DNA of 8,332 nucleotides from an uncultured Prevotellaceae bacterium (GTDB lineage Bacteria > Bacteroidota > Bacteroidia > Bacteroidales > Muribaculaceae): positions 1 to 8,332 of the forward strand of contig CAMGFF010000082.1 of NCBI GenBank assembly GCA_946055125.1. The letters are read 5' to 3'. Within the stretch, counting starts at the first letter, position 1, and each line of letters starts with the position of its first letter. Below the pieces are notes generated by a model that was given only the letters and a program-made list of their open reading frames with translations, was not told the DNA's origin and ran no database searches. Made by a program: the position numbers and the translations under genes. Positions 1 to 6,593 of this stretch are shown here, piece after piece.

Positions 1-28
1 GCTTCCACAAATGCCAGCTACAAAAACA

Positions 29-59
29 GCCTCCCATGGCAGCCATGAGGCAATTTTTT
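29..59 (+). terminator. Rho-independent terminator of a gene left of the window
   Basis: Bases 29-33 (GCCTC) pair with 47-51 (GAGGC). After a 2-nt bulge (CC, 34-35), 36-39 (ATGG) pair with 43-46 (CCAT) around a 3-nt loop. The hairpin is followed by AA and six Ts at 54-59, the usual intrinsic terminator layout on the + strand. It implies that a + strand gene ends just left of the window. It also lies inside the upstream in-frame extension of the PASTA reading frame, which argues that the extension is not translated. Confidence 0.6.
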
Positions 60-94
60 CGTGCCGCGATGTGGCGCGTTTGCCCAAAAAAGTG

Positions 95-102
95 TATTTT
101 TG
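95..102 (+). promoter_or_regulatory. Bacteroidetes-type promoter -7 box for the PASTA gene
   Basis: TATTTTTG matches the Bacteroidetes primary sigma factor -7 consensus TAnnTTTG and is followed by CA, as is common. No well-spaced -33 box is evident: the only TTTG upstream (79-82) is 12 nt away, closer than the usual spacing of about 20. Transcription would begin near 107-110, giving a leader of about 20-25 nt before the GTG at 131. The box lies downstream of the terminator at 29-59, so it would start a new transcript. Confidence 0.6.
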
Positions 103-130
103 CAGAATAAAACACAAAAAAGCACTAATC

Positions 131-760
131 GTGGAGAATAAAAAAGCTAACAATGCACCCGGCTTCTTCAAGAAGCACCCCATTATAACCCACCTGCTGG
201 CAATGGGAGCAGCCACCGTGGTGATATGCACAGCAGCTATGATATGGCTCGACTTTTTCACCGAGCATGGCGAGAACCACCGCGTGCCCGACGTGCGCCG
301 ACAGCAGCTCACCACCGCCGTGCAGCAACTTGAGGCAGCCGGCTTCCGCTGCGAGATTGCCGACTCCACCTACAATGAGAACTTTCCTCTTGGCTCGGTA
401 ATAGAGCAAGAGCCCAAGGCCGGCTCCGAGGCCAAGTCGCAGCGCACGGTTTATCTCAGCCTCAACGCCTCAAGTCCGCGGCTGGTAGCCCTGCCCAACC
501 TCAACGATATGTCGGTGCGCCAGGGCGAATCCACCCTCATGGGCCTGGGATTCCGCAATGTGACCATCACGCGCGTGTCGTCGCCCTACAAGGACCTTAT
601 CCTGAGCATATCGGCTAATGGCCGCACTATCACCTCGGGCACCAAGCTGCCACTATCGGCTCGCATCAACCTCACCGTGGGCGATGGCGAGGAGCCTCAG
701 CCCGACGGCGGCGACTCTATCGAGATTGTGGAGTCGGACGTTTTTGACCTCGACTTCTAA
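131..760 (+). CDS. Single-pass membrane protein with two PASTA domains
   Basis: A predicted inner-membrane protein of 209 aa with a periplasmic part. It has a short basic cytoplasmic start (MENKKANNAPGFFKKHP), one hydrophobic helix at about residues 20-41, then PASTA domain 1 (about 51-113, with VPDV and a GSVIEQEPKAG core). A more divergent second PASTA domain covers about 116-186, and the tail is acidic. PASTA domains are known to bind peptidoglycan fragments or beta-lactams in PknB-type kinases and some penicillin-binding proteins; here no kinase or transpeptidase domain is attached, so the role is unknown. An ATG at 11 is in frame, but the stretch from there holds a terminator and a promoter and would add 40 non-conserved residues. 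GTG at 131 fits better, although no clear ribosome binding site precedes it. The stop is 90 nt before rluD with a hairpin between, so co-transcription is possible but not shown. Confidence 0.8.
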   Translation: MENKKANNAPGFFKKHPIITHLLAMGAATVVICTAAMIWLDFFTEHGENHRVPDVRRQQLTTAVQQLEAAGFRCEIADSTYNENFPLGSVIEQEPKAGSEAKSQRTVYLSLNASSPRLVALPNLNDMSVRQGESTLMGLGFRNVTITRVSSPYKDLILSISANGRTITSGTKLPLSARINLTVGDGEEPQPDGGDSIEIVESDVFDLDF

Positions 761-772
761 ACACCACACCGA

Positions 773-825
773 TTTCGAAACGAAACGCGACGAGCGCGTA
801 GGCTTCCACTGCGTTTCATTCGAAA
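773..825. repeat. Imperfect inverted repeat (hairpin) in the PASTA-rluD gap
   Basis: The left arm TTTCGAAACGAAACGC (773-788) pairs with the right arm GCGTTTCATTCGAAA (811-825). This gives two 7-bp helices separated by a small AC/A internal loop, with a 22-nt apical loop (789-810). The outer element TTTCGAAA is itself a palindrome, and a related TCGAAAACGACGC occurs at 861-873 inside the start of rluD. No T-tract follows, so it is not a typical intrinsic terminator. It could be an RNA processing or stability element, a regulator-binding site, or one copy of a dispersed repeat. The pairing is plain in the sequence; the function is unknown. Confidence 0.6.
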
Positions 826-850
826 GGCACAACTCACACACCTTTCTATT

Positions 851-1933
851 ATGGACTCTATCGAAAACGACGCTTTAGAAAACGAAGACCTCTATCAACC
901 CGACTATATCGACGGCGACCGCGAGCTGTGGGAGCACCATCACTTTGTGGCCGACAAGGGCCAGGCACTGCTGCGCATCGACAAGTATCTCGTGACCCGC
1001 ATTTTCGGCACCTCGCGCAACCGCATTCAGCAAGCCGCCGAGGCCGACTGCATCATCGTGAACGGCCGCCCGGTGAAATCGAACTACCGCGTGAAGCCCC
1101 TCGACGATATTCGCGTGGTGATGGACCGCCCCCGATATGAGAACGAAATCATCGCTGAGGACATTCCTCTCGACATCATCTATGAGGACGACGACCTCCT
1201 TGTGGTAAACAAGCCCGCCGGACTGGTGGTGCACCCCGGGCACGGCAACTACTCGGGCACTCTGGTCAACGCACTCGCCTACCACTTCAAGGACAACCCC
1301 GACTACGACGTGAACGACCCGCGCATGGGCCTTGTGCACCGCATCGACAAGGACACATCGGGCCTTCTCGTAATCGCCAAAACGCCTGATGCCAAGACCG
1401 CACTGGGCAAGCAATTCTTCAATAAAACCACTAAGCGACAATATGTTGCGCTCGTGTGGGGCGAGATGGAAGCCCCCGATGGAACCATTGTGGGCAACAT
1501 AGCCCGAAACCCAAAGGACCGCCTGCAGATGGCCGTATTCCCCGAGGACAGCGGCATAGGCAAGCACGCCGTGACCCACTGGCACACCATCGAGAACCTG
1601 CGCCATGTGGCCCTGGTGCAATGCCAGCTCGAAACGGGGCGCACCCACCAGATACGCGTGCACATGAAGCACACCGGCCACCCGCTCTTCAACGATGAGC
1701 GATATGGCGGCAACATTGTGCTGCGCGGCGTGAACTCGGGCAAATACATGCAATTCATTCGCAACTGCTTCGCCACCTGCCCACGCCAGGCGCTCCACGC
1801 CAAGACGCTGGGCTTCGTGCACCCCCGCACCCGGCAGCAAATGGACTTCGACAGCCCCATTCCCGATGATATGCAGCAGCTTATCGCCAAGTGGGAAGCC
1901 TATGTGGCAGCAAGCCCCGGCACTCAGGAATAA
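851..1933 (+). CDS. rluD: RluD-family 23S rRNA pseudouridine synthase
   Basis: Converts specific uridines in RNA to pseudouridine in the cytoplasm. RluD proper acts on helix 69 of 23S rRNA; which RluA/RluD-type specificity applies here is inferred. The 360-aa protein has an N-terminal S4 RNA-binding domain (about residues 40-90, with RIDKYLV and IIVNGRPVKSNYRVKPLD) and then the catalytic domain. That domain carries IIYEDDDLLVVNKPAGLVVHPG (about 109-130), the signature HRIDKDTSGLLV (163-174, catalytic Asp166) and GRTHQIRVH (263-271). Length and motifs are normal for the Bacteroidales form, which has a slightly longer N-terminus than E. coli RluD (326 aa). ATG at 851 is the first start after the hairpin and leaves a plausible acidic leader; no Shine-Dalgarno sequence is visible. 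No -7 box was found directly upstream, so it is probably read from the promoter of the PASTA gene. Confidence 0.93.
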   Translation: MDSIENDALENEDLYQPDYIDGDRELWEHHHFVADKGQALLRIDKYLVTRIFGTSRNRIQQAAEADCIIVNGRPVKSNYRVKPLDDIRVVMDRPRYENEIIAEDIPLDIIYEDDDLLVVNKPAGLVVHPGHGNYSGTLVNALAYHFKDNPDYDVNDPRMGLVHRIDKDTSGLLVIAKTPDAKTALGKQFFNKTTKRQYVALVWGEMEAPDGTIVGNIARNPKDRLQMAVFPEDSGIGKHAVTHWHTIENLRHVALVQCQLETGRTHQIRVHMKHTGHPLFNDERYGGNIVLRGVNSGKYMQFIRNCFATCPRQALHAKTLGFVHPRTRQQMDFDSPIPDDMQQLIAKWEAYVAASPGTQE

Positions 1934-1974
1934 ATATTTTTTGCAAAATTCTTTCTTATTCCAAGTTTTTTCCT

Positions 1975-1982
1975 TAACTTTG
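1975..1982 (+). promoter_or_regulatory. Bacteroidetes-type promoter -7 box for the acyltransferase gene
   Basis: TAACTTTG matches TAnnTTTG exactly and sits in an AT-rich gap after the rluD stop. A weak -33 candidate, TTTC at 1952-1955, lies 19 nt upstream, the normal spacing. Transcription would start around 1988-1990, giving a leader of about 25 nt before ATG 2013. The acyltransferase gene therefore probably has its own promoter instead of depending on the rluD transcript. Confidence 0.6.
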
Positions 1983-2012
1983 GAGAAAGTATGTATAGCT
2001 AATACACGTTTT

Positions 2013-3194
2013 ATGGATAGTAATGAAATAAAAGTTCCGGCAGAATTTTCAGATATATGCCCATTCAGCGACGAAGTGTTTCACAGCGAAATGGAGAAAT
2101 TAGTGGTTGAACCCGGCTTCAAGCACGCAGTGACCTATGCCATGCCCAAAATCGACTACGACCAGTTCTGCCAACAGCTCCTTAAAATCACCAACAAGCG
2201 CGATTTCCAAGTGGGAATCATGCACCCCTTCCTTGAGATGCTCGAGCGCAACACCACCGCCGGAGTGACATGCAGCGGCATTGAGAGCATCGACGATGCA
2301 GTGCCTAATGTGTTTATCACCAACCACCGCGACATAGTGCTCGATGCCTCCTTCCTCAATATCAACCTGCTGCGCAGTGGCAAGCCCACCACCGAAGTGG
2401 CTATTGGCAACAACCTGCTTATCTTCGACTGGATTTCCTCGCTCGTGAGGCTCAACCGCAGCTTCATCGTGAAGCGCGACATGAGCAAGCGGCAGACCTT
2501 TGAGGCAGCGCAGCAGCTCTCGGGCTACATCCACTTTGCCCTCACCAAGAAGAAGCAGTCGATATGGATTGCCCAGCGCGAGGGCCGATGCAAGGACAGC
2601 AACGACCGCACCCAGGAGAGCCTCATCAAGATGCTTGCCCTTGGCGGCGGCCGCAACGTGGTGGAGAGCCTCAAGGAGATTCACCTCATGCCCGTGTCGA
2701 TCAGCTATGAGTTTGACCCCAACGACTACCTCAAGGCCAAGGAGTTCCTCATGAAGAGCAAGGACCCCGGCTTCAAGAAGTCGCAGCGCGACGACCTCTT
2801 CAGCATGGAAACCGGACTGCTGCAATACAAGGGCCGCGTGCACTTCACCTTCACCGGCTGCATCAACGACGAGCTCGACCGCATTCCGGCCGACACCGAC
2901 AAGAACGAGCTTGTGCGCCACATTTGTCACATCATCGACCGCGCTATTCACCTCAACTACCGCTTCTATCCCTGCAACTATATCTCATTCGACACAATGG
3001 AGGGTGGCGACCGCTTTGCCGACCACTACACCGCCGAGGAGAAAGCAGAGTTCCTGAACTATGTGGAGGGGCAGCTCGCCAAGGTGGATATTCCCGTGGA
3101 GCCGGCCGATGTGGAATACATGCGCCGCATGATTCTCACCATGTACTCCAATCCGCTTCGCAACCACCTTGCGGCTCTCGACGAGGTAAAGTGA
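2013..3194 (+). CDS. Glycerolipid acyltransferase-like protein (PlsB/PlsC superfamily)
   Basis: Predicted to transfer an acyl chain to glycerol 3-phosphate, lysophosphatidate or a related lipid acceptor at the inner face of the membrane; the real substrate cannot be read from the sequence. The 393-aa protein shows the acyltransferase blocks in order: VFITNHRDIVLDA (about 100-112) as the catalytic His-Asp block; LNRSFIVKRD (about 147-156) as block II; IAQREGRCKDSNDRTQ (about 186-201), matching the EGxR acceptor-phosphate block; and LMPVSISYE (about 225-233) as block IV. The first and third blocks look nearer to PlsB than to classical PlsC, but the protein is far shorter than PlsB (about 800 aa). 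In the first block the second Asp is five residues after His, not four. No strong transmembrane helix is seen. An in-frame extension reaches back to 1866, but it overlaps rluD and contains the promoter, so ATG 2013 is chosen. A 45-nt gap separates it from the next gene. Confidence 0.8.
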   Translation: MDSNEIKVPAEFSDICPFSDEVFHSEMEKLVVEPGFKHAVTYAMPKIDYDQFCQQLLKITNKRDFQVGIMHPFLEMLERNTTAGVTCSGIESIDDAVPNVFITNHRDIVLDASFLNINLLRSGKPTTEVAIGNNLLIFDWISSLVRLNRSFIVKRDMSKRQTFEAAQQLSGYIHFALTKKKQSIWIAQREGRCKDSNDRTQESLIKMLALGGGRNVVESLKEIHLMPVSISYEFDPNDYLKAKEFLMKSKDPGFKKSQRDDLFSMETGLLQYKGRVHFTFTGCINDELDRIPADTDKNELVRHICHIIDRAIHLNYRFYPCNYISFDTMEGGDRFADHYTAEEKAEFLNYVEGQLAKVDIPVEPADVEYMRRMILTMYSNPLRNHLAALDEVK

Positions 3195-3239
3195 TTGAGT
3201 CCCTTTATTTGAGATATTCTCATTAACCATTGCTCTCCC

Positions 3240-4430
3240 ATGCGACTGCAATTAATTCCCCTTATAGTGGCGATAATCGTGAATGTGGGCGTCGATGCCC
3301 TGATTCTCGCCATGCTCCGCAAGGCTGTGAGTCCCAAGTGGCTGCGTAGCTCCCACCTGGTGCTTTCGGCTTTGCTGCTTTTGCTCATTATCGTGGCAAT
3401 AGCCCTGCCGCGCCGCTCCATAGGCAACGATGGGCTGTGTGGCATCATGTGGATGCTCTTCGGCTACTTCTCGTGCTACATTCCCAAGTATCTCGCCCTC
3501 ATAGCGCATGGCTTGATGTGGGCAGTGGGCAAGGCACGGCGCAAGGCGGTGAAAGGCAGGGGCATAGTGGCAGGGGCAGTGGCCGCCATAGCTTTCGCAG
3601 CCCTGTGGTGGGGTGCTCTGTTCACCCGCAACGACGTGGAGGTGAGGCGCGTTGAGCTGGAGTTTGCCAACCTCCCGGTGCAGTTCGACGGCTACACCAT
3701 AGCACAGTTCTCCGACTTCCACCTTGGCTCCTATGGCTCCGACACCACCTATGTGGCCACCGTGGTCGACACCATCAACAACCTCAAGCCTCAGCTCATT
3801 GCTTTCACAGGCGACCTTGTGAACCGCCGCACCGAGGAGGCTGAACCATTTGTGGCCACGCTGGGCCGCCTCAATGCCCCCGACGGCGTACTCTCAATCC
3901 TCGGCAACCACGACTATGGCGACTACATGCACTGGGAGTCTCCCGAAGAGCGCGAGGCCAACAACGCCAGTCTCTGCGCCCTGCAACACGAGATGGGCTG
4001 GACGCTTCTCAACAATGCCGACACCATAATCAGCCGCGACGAGAACCACATCTGCGTGATAGGCGTGGAGAACTGGGGCGAACCGCCTTTTCCCAAGTAT
4101 GGCCGCCTCACTGAGGCTCACCACGCACTCAACGACAGCGACTTCAAGCTGCTGCTCTCGCACAACCCACGACACTGGCGCGGTGAGGTGATACCCAAAT
4201 CGAACATCGACCTCATGCTCGCCGGGCACACCCATGCCATGCAAATGGAGCTGCGGCTCGCGGGGATGCGCCTCTCGCCCTCGGCCTGGCGCTACGATGA
4301 GTGGGGTGGAATATATGAGGAGGGCGAGCAGAAGCTCTATGTGAACATTGGCCTCGGCGAGGTGGCTATTCCCATGCGCCTCGGCGCCACGCCCGAAGTC
4401 ACACTCATCACCCTTAGGCGCAAGAAATAA
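3240..4430 (+). CDS. Membrane-anchored calcineurin-like metallophosphoesterase (YkuE/YaeI-type)
   Basis: A predicted two-metal phosphoesterase attached to the membrane. The first ~125 of 396 residues form about four hydrophobic helices (near 4-25, 38-56, 66-92 and 108-127). The catalytic domain follows with every expected metal-ligand motif: SDFHLG (158-163; Asp159, His161), TGDLVN (Asp192), GNHDY (222-226; Asn223, His224), SHNP (His308) and GHTHAMQ (329-335; His330, His332). It ends with the YVNIGLGE-type strand common in this group. Relatives cleave phosphodiester or pyrophosphate bonds, and some act on lipid substrates such as UDP-diacylglucosamine; the substrate here is not known. It starts 45 nt after the acyltransferase stop with no clear Shine-Dalgarno sequence. 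The region upstream has only a poor match to a -7 box (TTTATTTG, 3204-3211), so it is likely co-transcribed with the acyltransferase gene, which would suit a lipid-related job. That link is inference. Confidence 0.85.
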   Translation: MRLQLIPLIVAIIVNVGVDALILAMLRKAVSPKWLRSSHLVLSALLLLLIIVAIALPRRSIGNDGLCGIMWMLFGYFSCYIPKYLALIAHGLMWAVGKARRKAVKGRGIVAGAVAAIAFAALWWGALFTRNDVEVRRVELEFANLPVQFDGYTIAQFSDFHLGSYGSDTTYVATVVDTINNLKPQLIAFTGDLVNRRTEEAEPFVATLGRLNAPDGVLSILGNHDYGDYMHWESPEEREANNASLCALQHEMGWTLLNNADTIISRDENHICVIGVENWGEPPFPKYGRLTEAHHALNDSDFKLLLSHNPRHWRGEVIPKSNIDLMLAGHTHAMQMELRLAGMRLSPSAWRYDEWGGIYEEGEQKLYVNIGLGEVAIPMRLGATPEVTLITLRRKK

Positions 4431-4463
4431 AAAAACACACGCTTTTGTTTTGTAGAAATAAAA

Positions 4464-6593
4464 TTGGAAAAAATCATTGAAATATTAGCAACAGAGCTTA
4501 ATATCCCGAAAGCTCAGGTTGCAAATGTGTGCGCCCTGCTCGATGATGGCGCTACGATTCCCTTTATCAGCCGCTACCGCAAGGAAGCCACCGGCGGCCT
4601 CGACGAGGTGGCAATTCAGTCGATTTGCACACGCCGCGAAGCCCTGCTTGAGATTGAGAAGCGCAAGTGCACCATCCTCACGACCATCGAGGAGGCCGGC
4701 AAGCTCACGCCTGAGCTCAGGCAGAAAATCCTTGGCTGCTACTCGGCCACCGAGCTCGAGGACATCTACCTGCCCTATAAGCCCAAGCGCCGCACCCGTG
4801 CCGAGATTGCCCGTGGCAAGGGGCTGGAGCCTCTCGCACGCATAATCATGGCCCAGCATGGCGACGACATTGAGCGCACAGCCCGCCGCTTCGTGGGCGA
4901 CAAAGTGACCGACAGCGACGAAGCCATTAATGGAGCGCTCGACATCATTGCCGAGTGGGTCTCGGAGAATGAGGCAGTGCGCGGCACCGTGCGCGGCTCA
5001 TTCCGCCGCACTGCCGCACTCACCTGCAAGGTGGTGAAAGGCAAGGAGGAAGAGGGCGAGAAATACCGGAACTACTTCGACTGCACCGAACCGCTGCGCC
5101 GCTGCTCCTCCCACCGCCTCCTGGCCATGCGCCGAGGCGAGAAAGAAGGATTCCTGAAAGTGGCAATAGCCACCGACGACGACCAGGCCCAGGCCTCGGT
5201 GCAGCGCATTGTGGTGCGTGGCAACGGCGAGGCCTCGGCACTCGTGGGCAAGGCAGCCACCGACAGCTACAAGCGCCTTATTCGCCCCTCGATTGAGACC
5301 GAATTTGCCGCCTCCTCCAAGGAACGTGCCGACGATGAGGCCATCGACATGTTTGCCGAGAACCTGCGCCAGCTGCTCTTCGCCCCTCCCTTGGGGCACA
5401 AGCGCGTGCTTGCCGTGGATCCCGGCTACCGCACCGGCTGCAAGGTGGTGTGCCTCGACGAGCAGGGCAACCTGCTGCACCACGACGTGATCTACCCCAC
5501 CCCGCCACGCAACGACCTCACCGGGGCCTCACGCAAGGTTGCCAACCTGGTGGAGGTGTACAAAATTGACGCCATAGCCTTAGGCAATGGCACAGCGAGC
5601 CGCGAAACCGAGAAATTCCTCACCTCGCTGCGCTATGGGCGCGACATAAAGGTCTATGTGGTGAGCGAGAGCGGCGCATCGGTCTACTCGGCATCGAAGA
5701 TTGCCCGCGACGAGTTTCCCGACAAGGACGTGACCGTGCGCGGAGCCGTGTCGATTGGCCGCCGACTTATCGACCCGCTTGCCGAACTGGTGAAAATCGA
5801 CCCCAAGTCGATTGGCGTGGGACAGTATCAGCACGATGTGGACCAGACAAAGCTCAAGCGGGCACTCGACTTCACCGTGGAGAGCTGCGTGAACAGCGTG
5901 GGCGTGAACGTGAACACCGCATCGCGCGAGCTGCTCACCTATGTGGCAGGCCTCGGGCCGCAGCTCGCCAAGAACATTGTGGAATATCGAGCCGCCAATG
6001 GCGACTTCCACTCGCGCCGCGACATAATGAAGGTGCCGCGCATGGGAGCCAAGGCCTACCAGCAGTGCGCCGGCTTCCTGCGAATCCCCGAGAGTGATAA
6101 CCCTCTCGACAACTCGGCCGTGCACCCCGAGCGATATGCCCTGGTGGAGCGCATGGCACGCGACTGTGGCTGCACCGTGGCACAGCTCATCGCCAGCCCC
6201 GAGCAGCGCAAGAAAATCAACATCAACCGCTATGTATCAGCCGAGGTGGGACTTCCCACCCTCACCGACATCATGCAAGAGCTCGAAAAGCCCGGCCGCG
6301 ACCCACGCAAGGGAATAGGCACCATGGCCTTCGACGACAATATCACCGACATCTCCCAGCTACACACGGGCATGGAACTGAATGGCATCGTCACCAATCT
6401 CACCCAATTTGGAGCATTCGTAGATATTGGCGTGCACGAGAACGGACTGGTGCACATCTCGGAAATGAGCGACCACTACATCGCCTCGCCCACCGAGGTG
6501 GTGAAAGTGCACCAGCATGTGCGCGTGGCGGTGAAGGACATCGACACTGAGCGACGACGTATTTCACTAACAATGAAAGGAATAAAGCAATGA
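4464..6593 (+). CDS. tex: Tex, RNA-binding transcription accessory protein
   Basis: Tex is a conserved cytoplasmic nucleic-acid-binding protein tied to transcription and RNA metabolism, related to eukaryotic Spt6; its exact function is not settled. The 709 aa cover the full family layout. The N-terminal helical Tex region includes DDGATIPFISRYRKEATGG (about 27-45) and LEDIYLPYKPKRRTRAEIA (about 98-116). A YqgF/RNase H-like domain spans about 315-440 (VLAVDPGYRTGCK, then ALGNGTASRETE and VVSESGASVYSAS). Helix-hairpin-helix segments lie at about 475-545 (NTASRELLTYVAGLG), and a C-terminal S1 domain at about 636-705 (GMELNGIVTNLTQFGAFVDIGVHENGLVH). The start is TTG at 4464: no in-frame ATG exists near the conserved N-terminus, and this TTG gives a first residue that lines up with the family. 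The gap to the previous gene is 33 nt and holds only a weak AT-rich hairpin. The stop overlaps the next gene by 4 nt. Confidence 0.95.
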   Translation: MEKIIEILATELNIPKAQVANVCALLDDGATIPFISRYRKEATGGLDEVAIQSICTRREALLEIEKRKCTILTTIEEAGKLTPELRQKILGCYSATELEDIYLPYKPKRRTRAEIARGKGLEPLARIIMAQHGDDIERTARRFVGDKVTDSDEAINGALDIIAEWVSENEAVRGTVRGSFRRTAALTCKVVKGKEEEGEKYRNYFDCTEPLRRCSSHRLLAMRRGEKEGFLKVAIATDDDQAQASVQRIVVRGNGEASALVGKAATDSYKRLIRPSIETEFAASSKERADDEAIDMFAENLRQLLFAPPLGHKRVLAVDPGYRTGCKVVCLDEQGNLLHHDVIYPTPPRNDLTGASRKVANLVEVYKIDAIALGNGTASRETEKFLTSLRYGRDIKVYVVSESGASVYSASKIARDEFPDKDVTVRGAVSIGRRLIDPLAELVKIDPKSIGVGQYQHDVDQTKLKRALDFTVESCVNSVGVNVNTASRELLTYVAGLGPQLAKNIVEYRAANGDFHSRRDIMKVPRMGAKAYQQCAGFLRIPESDNPLDNSAVHPERYALVERMARDCGCTVAQLIASPEQRKKININRYVSAEVGLPTLTDIMQELEKPGRDPRKGIGTMAFDDNITDISQLHTGMELNGIVTNLTQFGAFVDIGVHENGLVHISEMSDHYIASPTEVVKVHQHVRVAVKDIDTERRRISLTMKGIKQ
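6576..6581 (+). promoter_or_regulatory. Shine-Dalgarno-like site for the folK-like gene
   Basis: AAAGGA lies 8 nt before ATG 6590, inside the last codons of tex (Lys-Gly of MKGIKQ). It is the only convincing Shine-Dalgarno-like site before any gene in the window. With the ATGA stop/start overlap it suggests translational coupling to tex, although the match may simply reflect Tex coding needs. Confidence 0.4.

Noticed and set aside
79..82. TTTG as -33 box for the promoter at 95-102
   Set aside because: The spacer is 12 nt, well short of the roughly 19-21 nt normal for this promoter class.
875..1840. Long minus-strand open frame (321 codons) opposite rluD
   Set aside because: It is the mirror of a clear gene with strong motifs. 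Its His/Val/Ala/Leu-rich translation has no recognisable domain and is what C-ending codons produce on the opposite strand.
1866..2012. N-terminal extension of the acyltransferase frame
   Set aside because: It overlaps the end of rluD, runs through the promoter at 1975-1982, and adds residues unlike the rest of the protein.
2100..2951. Long minus-strand open frame (283 codons) opposite the acyltransferase gene
   Set aside because: Same codon-bias shadow effect. The composition is biased, no motif is seen, and the plus-strand gene explains the region.
3204..3211. Possible promoter TTTATTTG before the phosphoesterase gene
   Set aside because: It differs from TAnnTTTG at the important second base and has no -33 partner at the right spacing.
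3211..3221. Small palindrome GAGATATTCTC before the phosphoesterase gene
   Set aside because: Only 4-bp arms around a 3-nt centre, expected by chance in a sequence of this length.
4998..6125. Minus-strand open frames of 161 and 181 codons opposite tex
   Set aside because: They lie wholly within tex, whose domains are continuous across the stretch. No promoter or family motif supports them.
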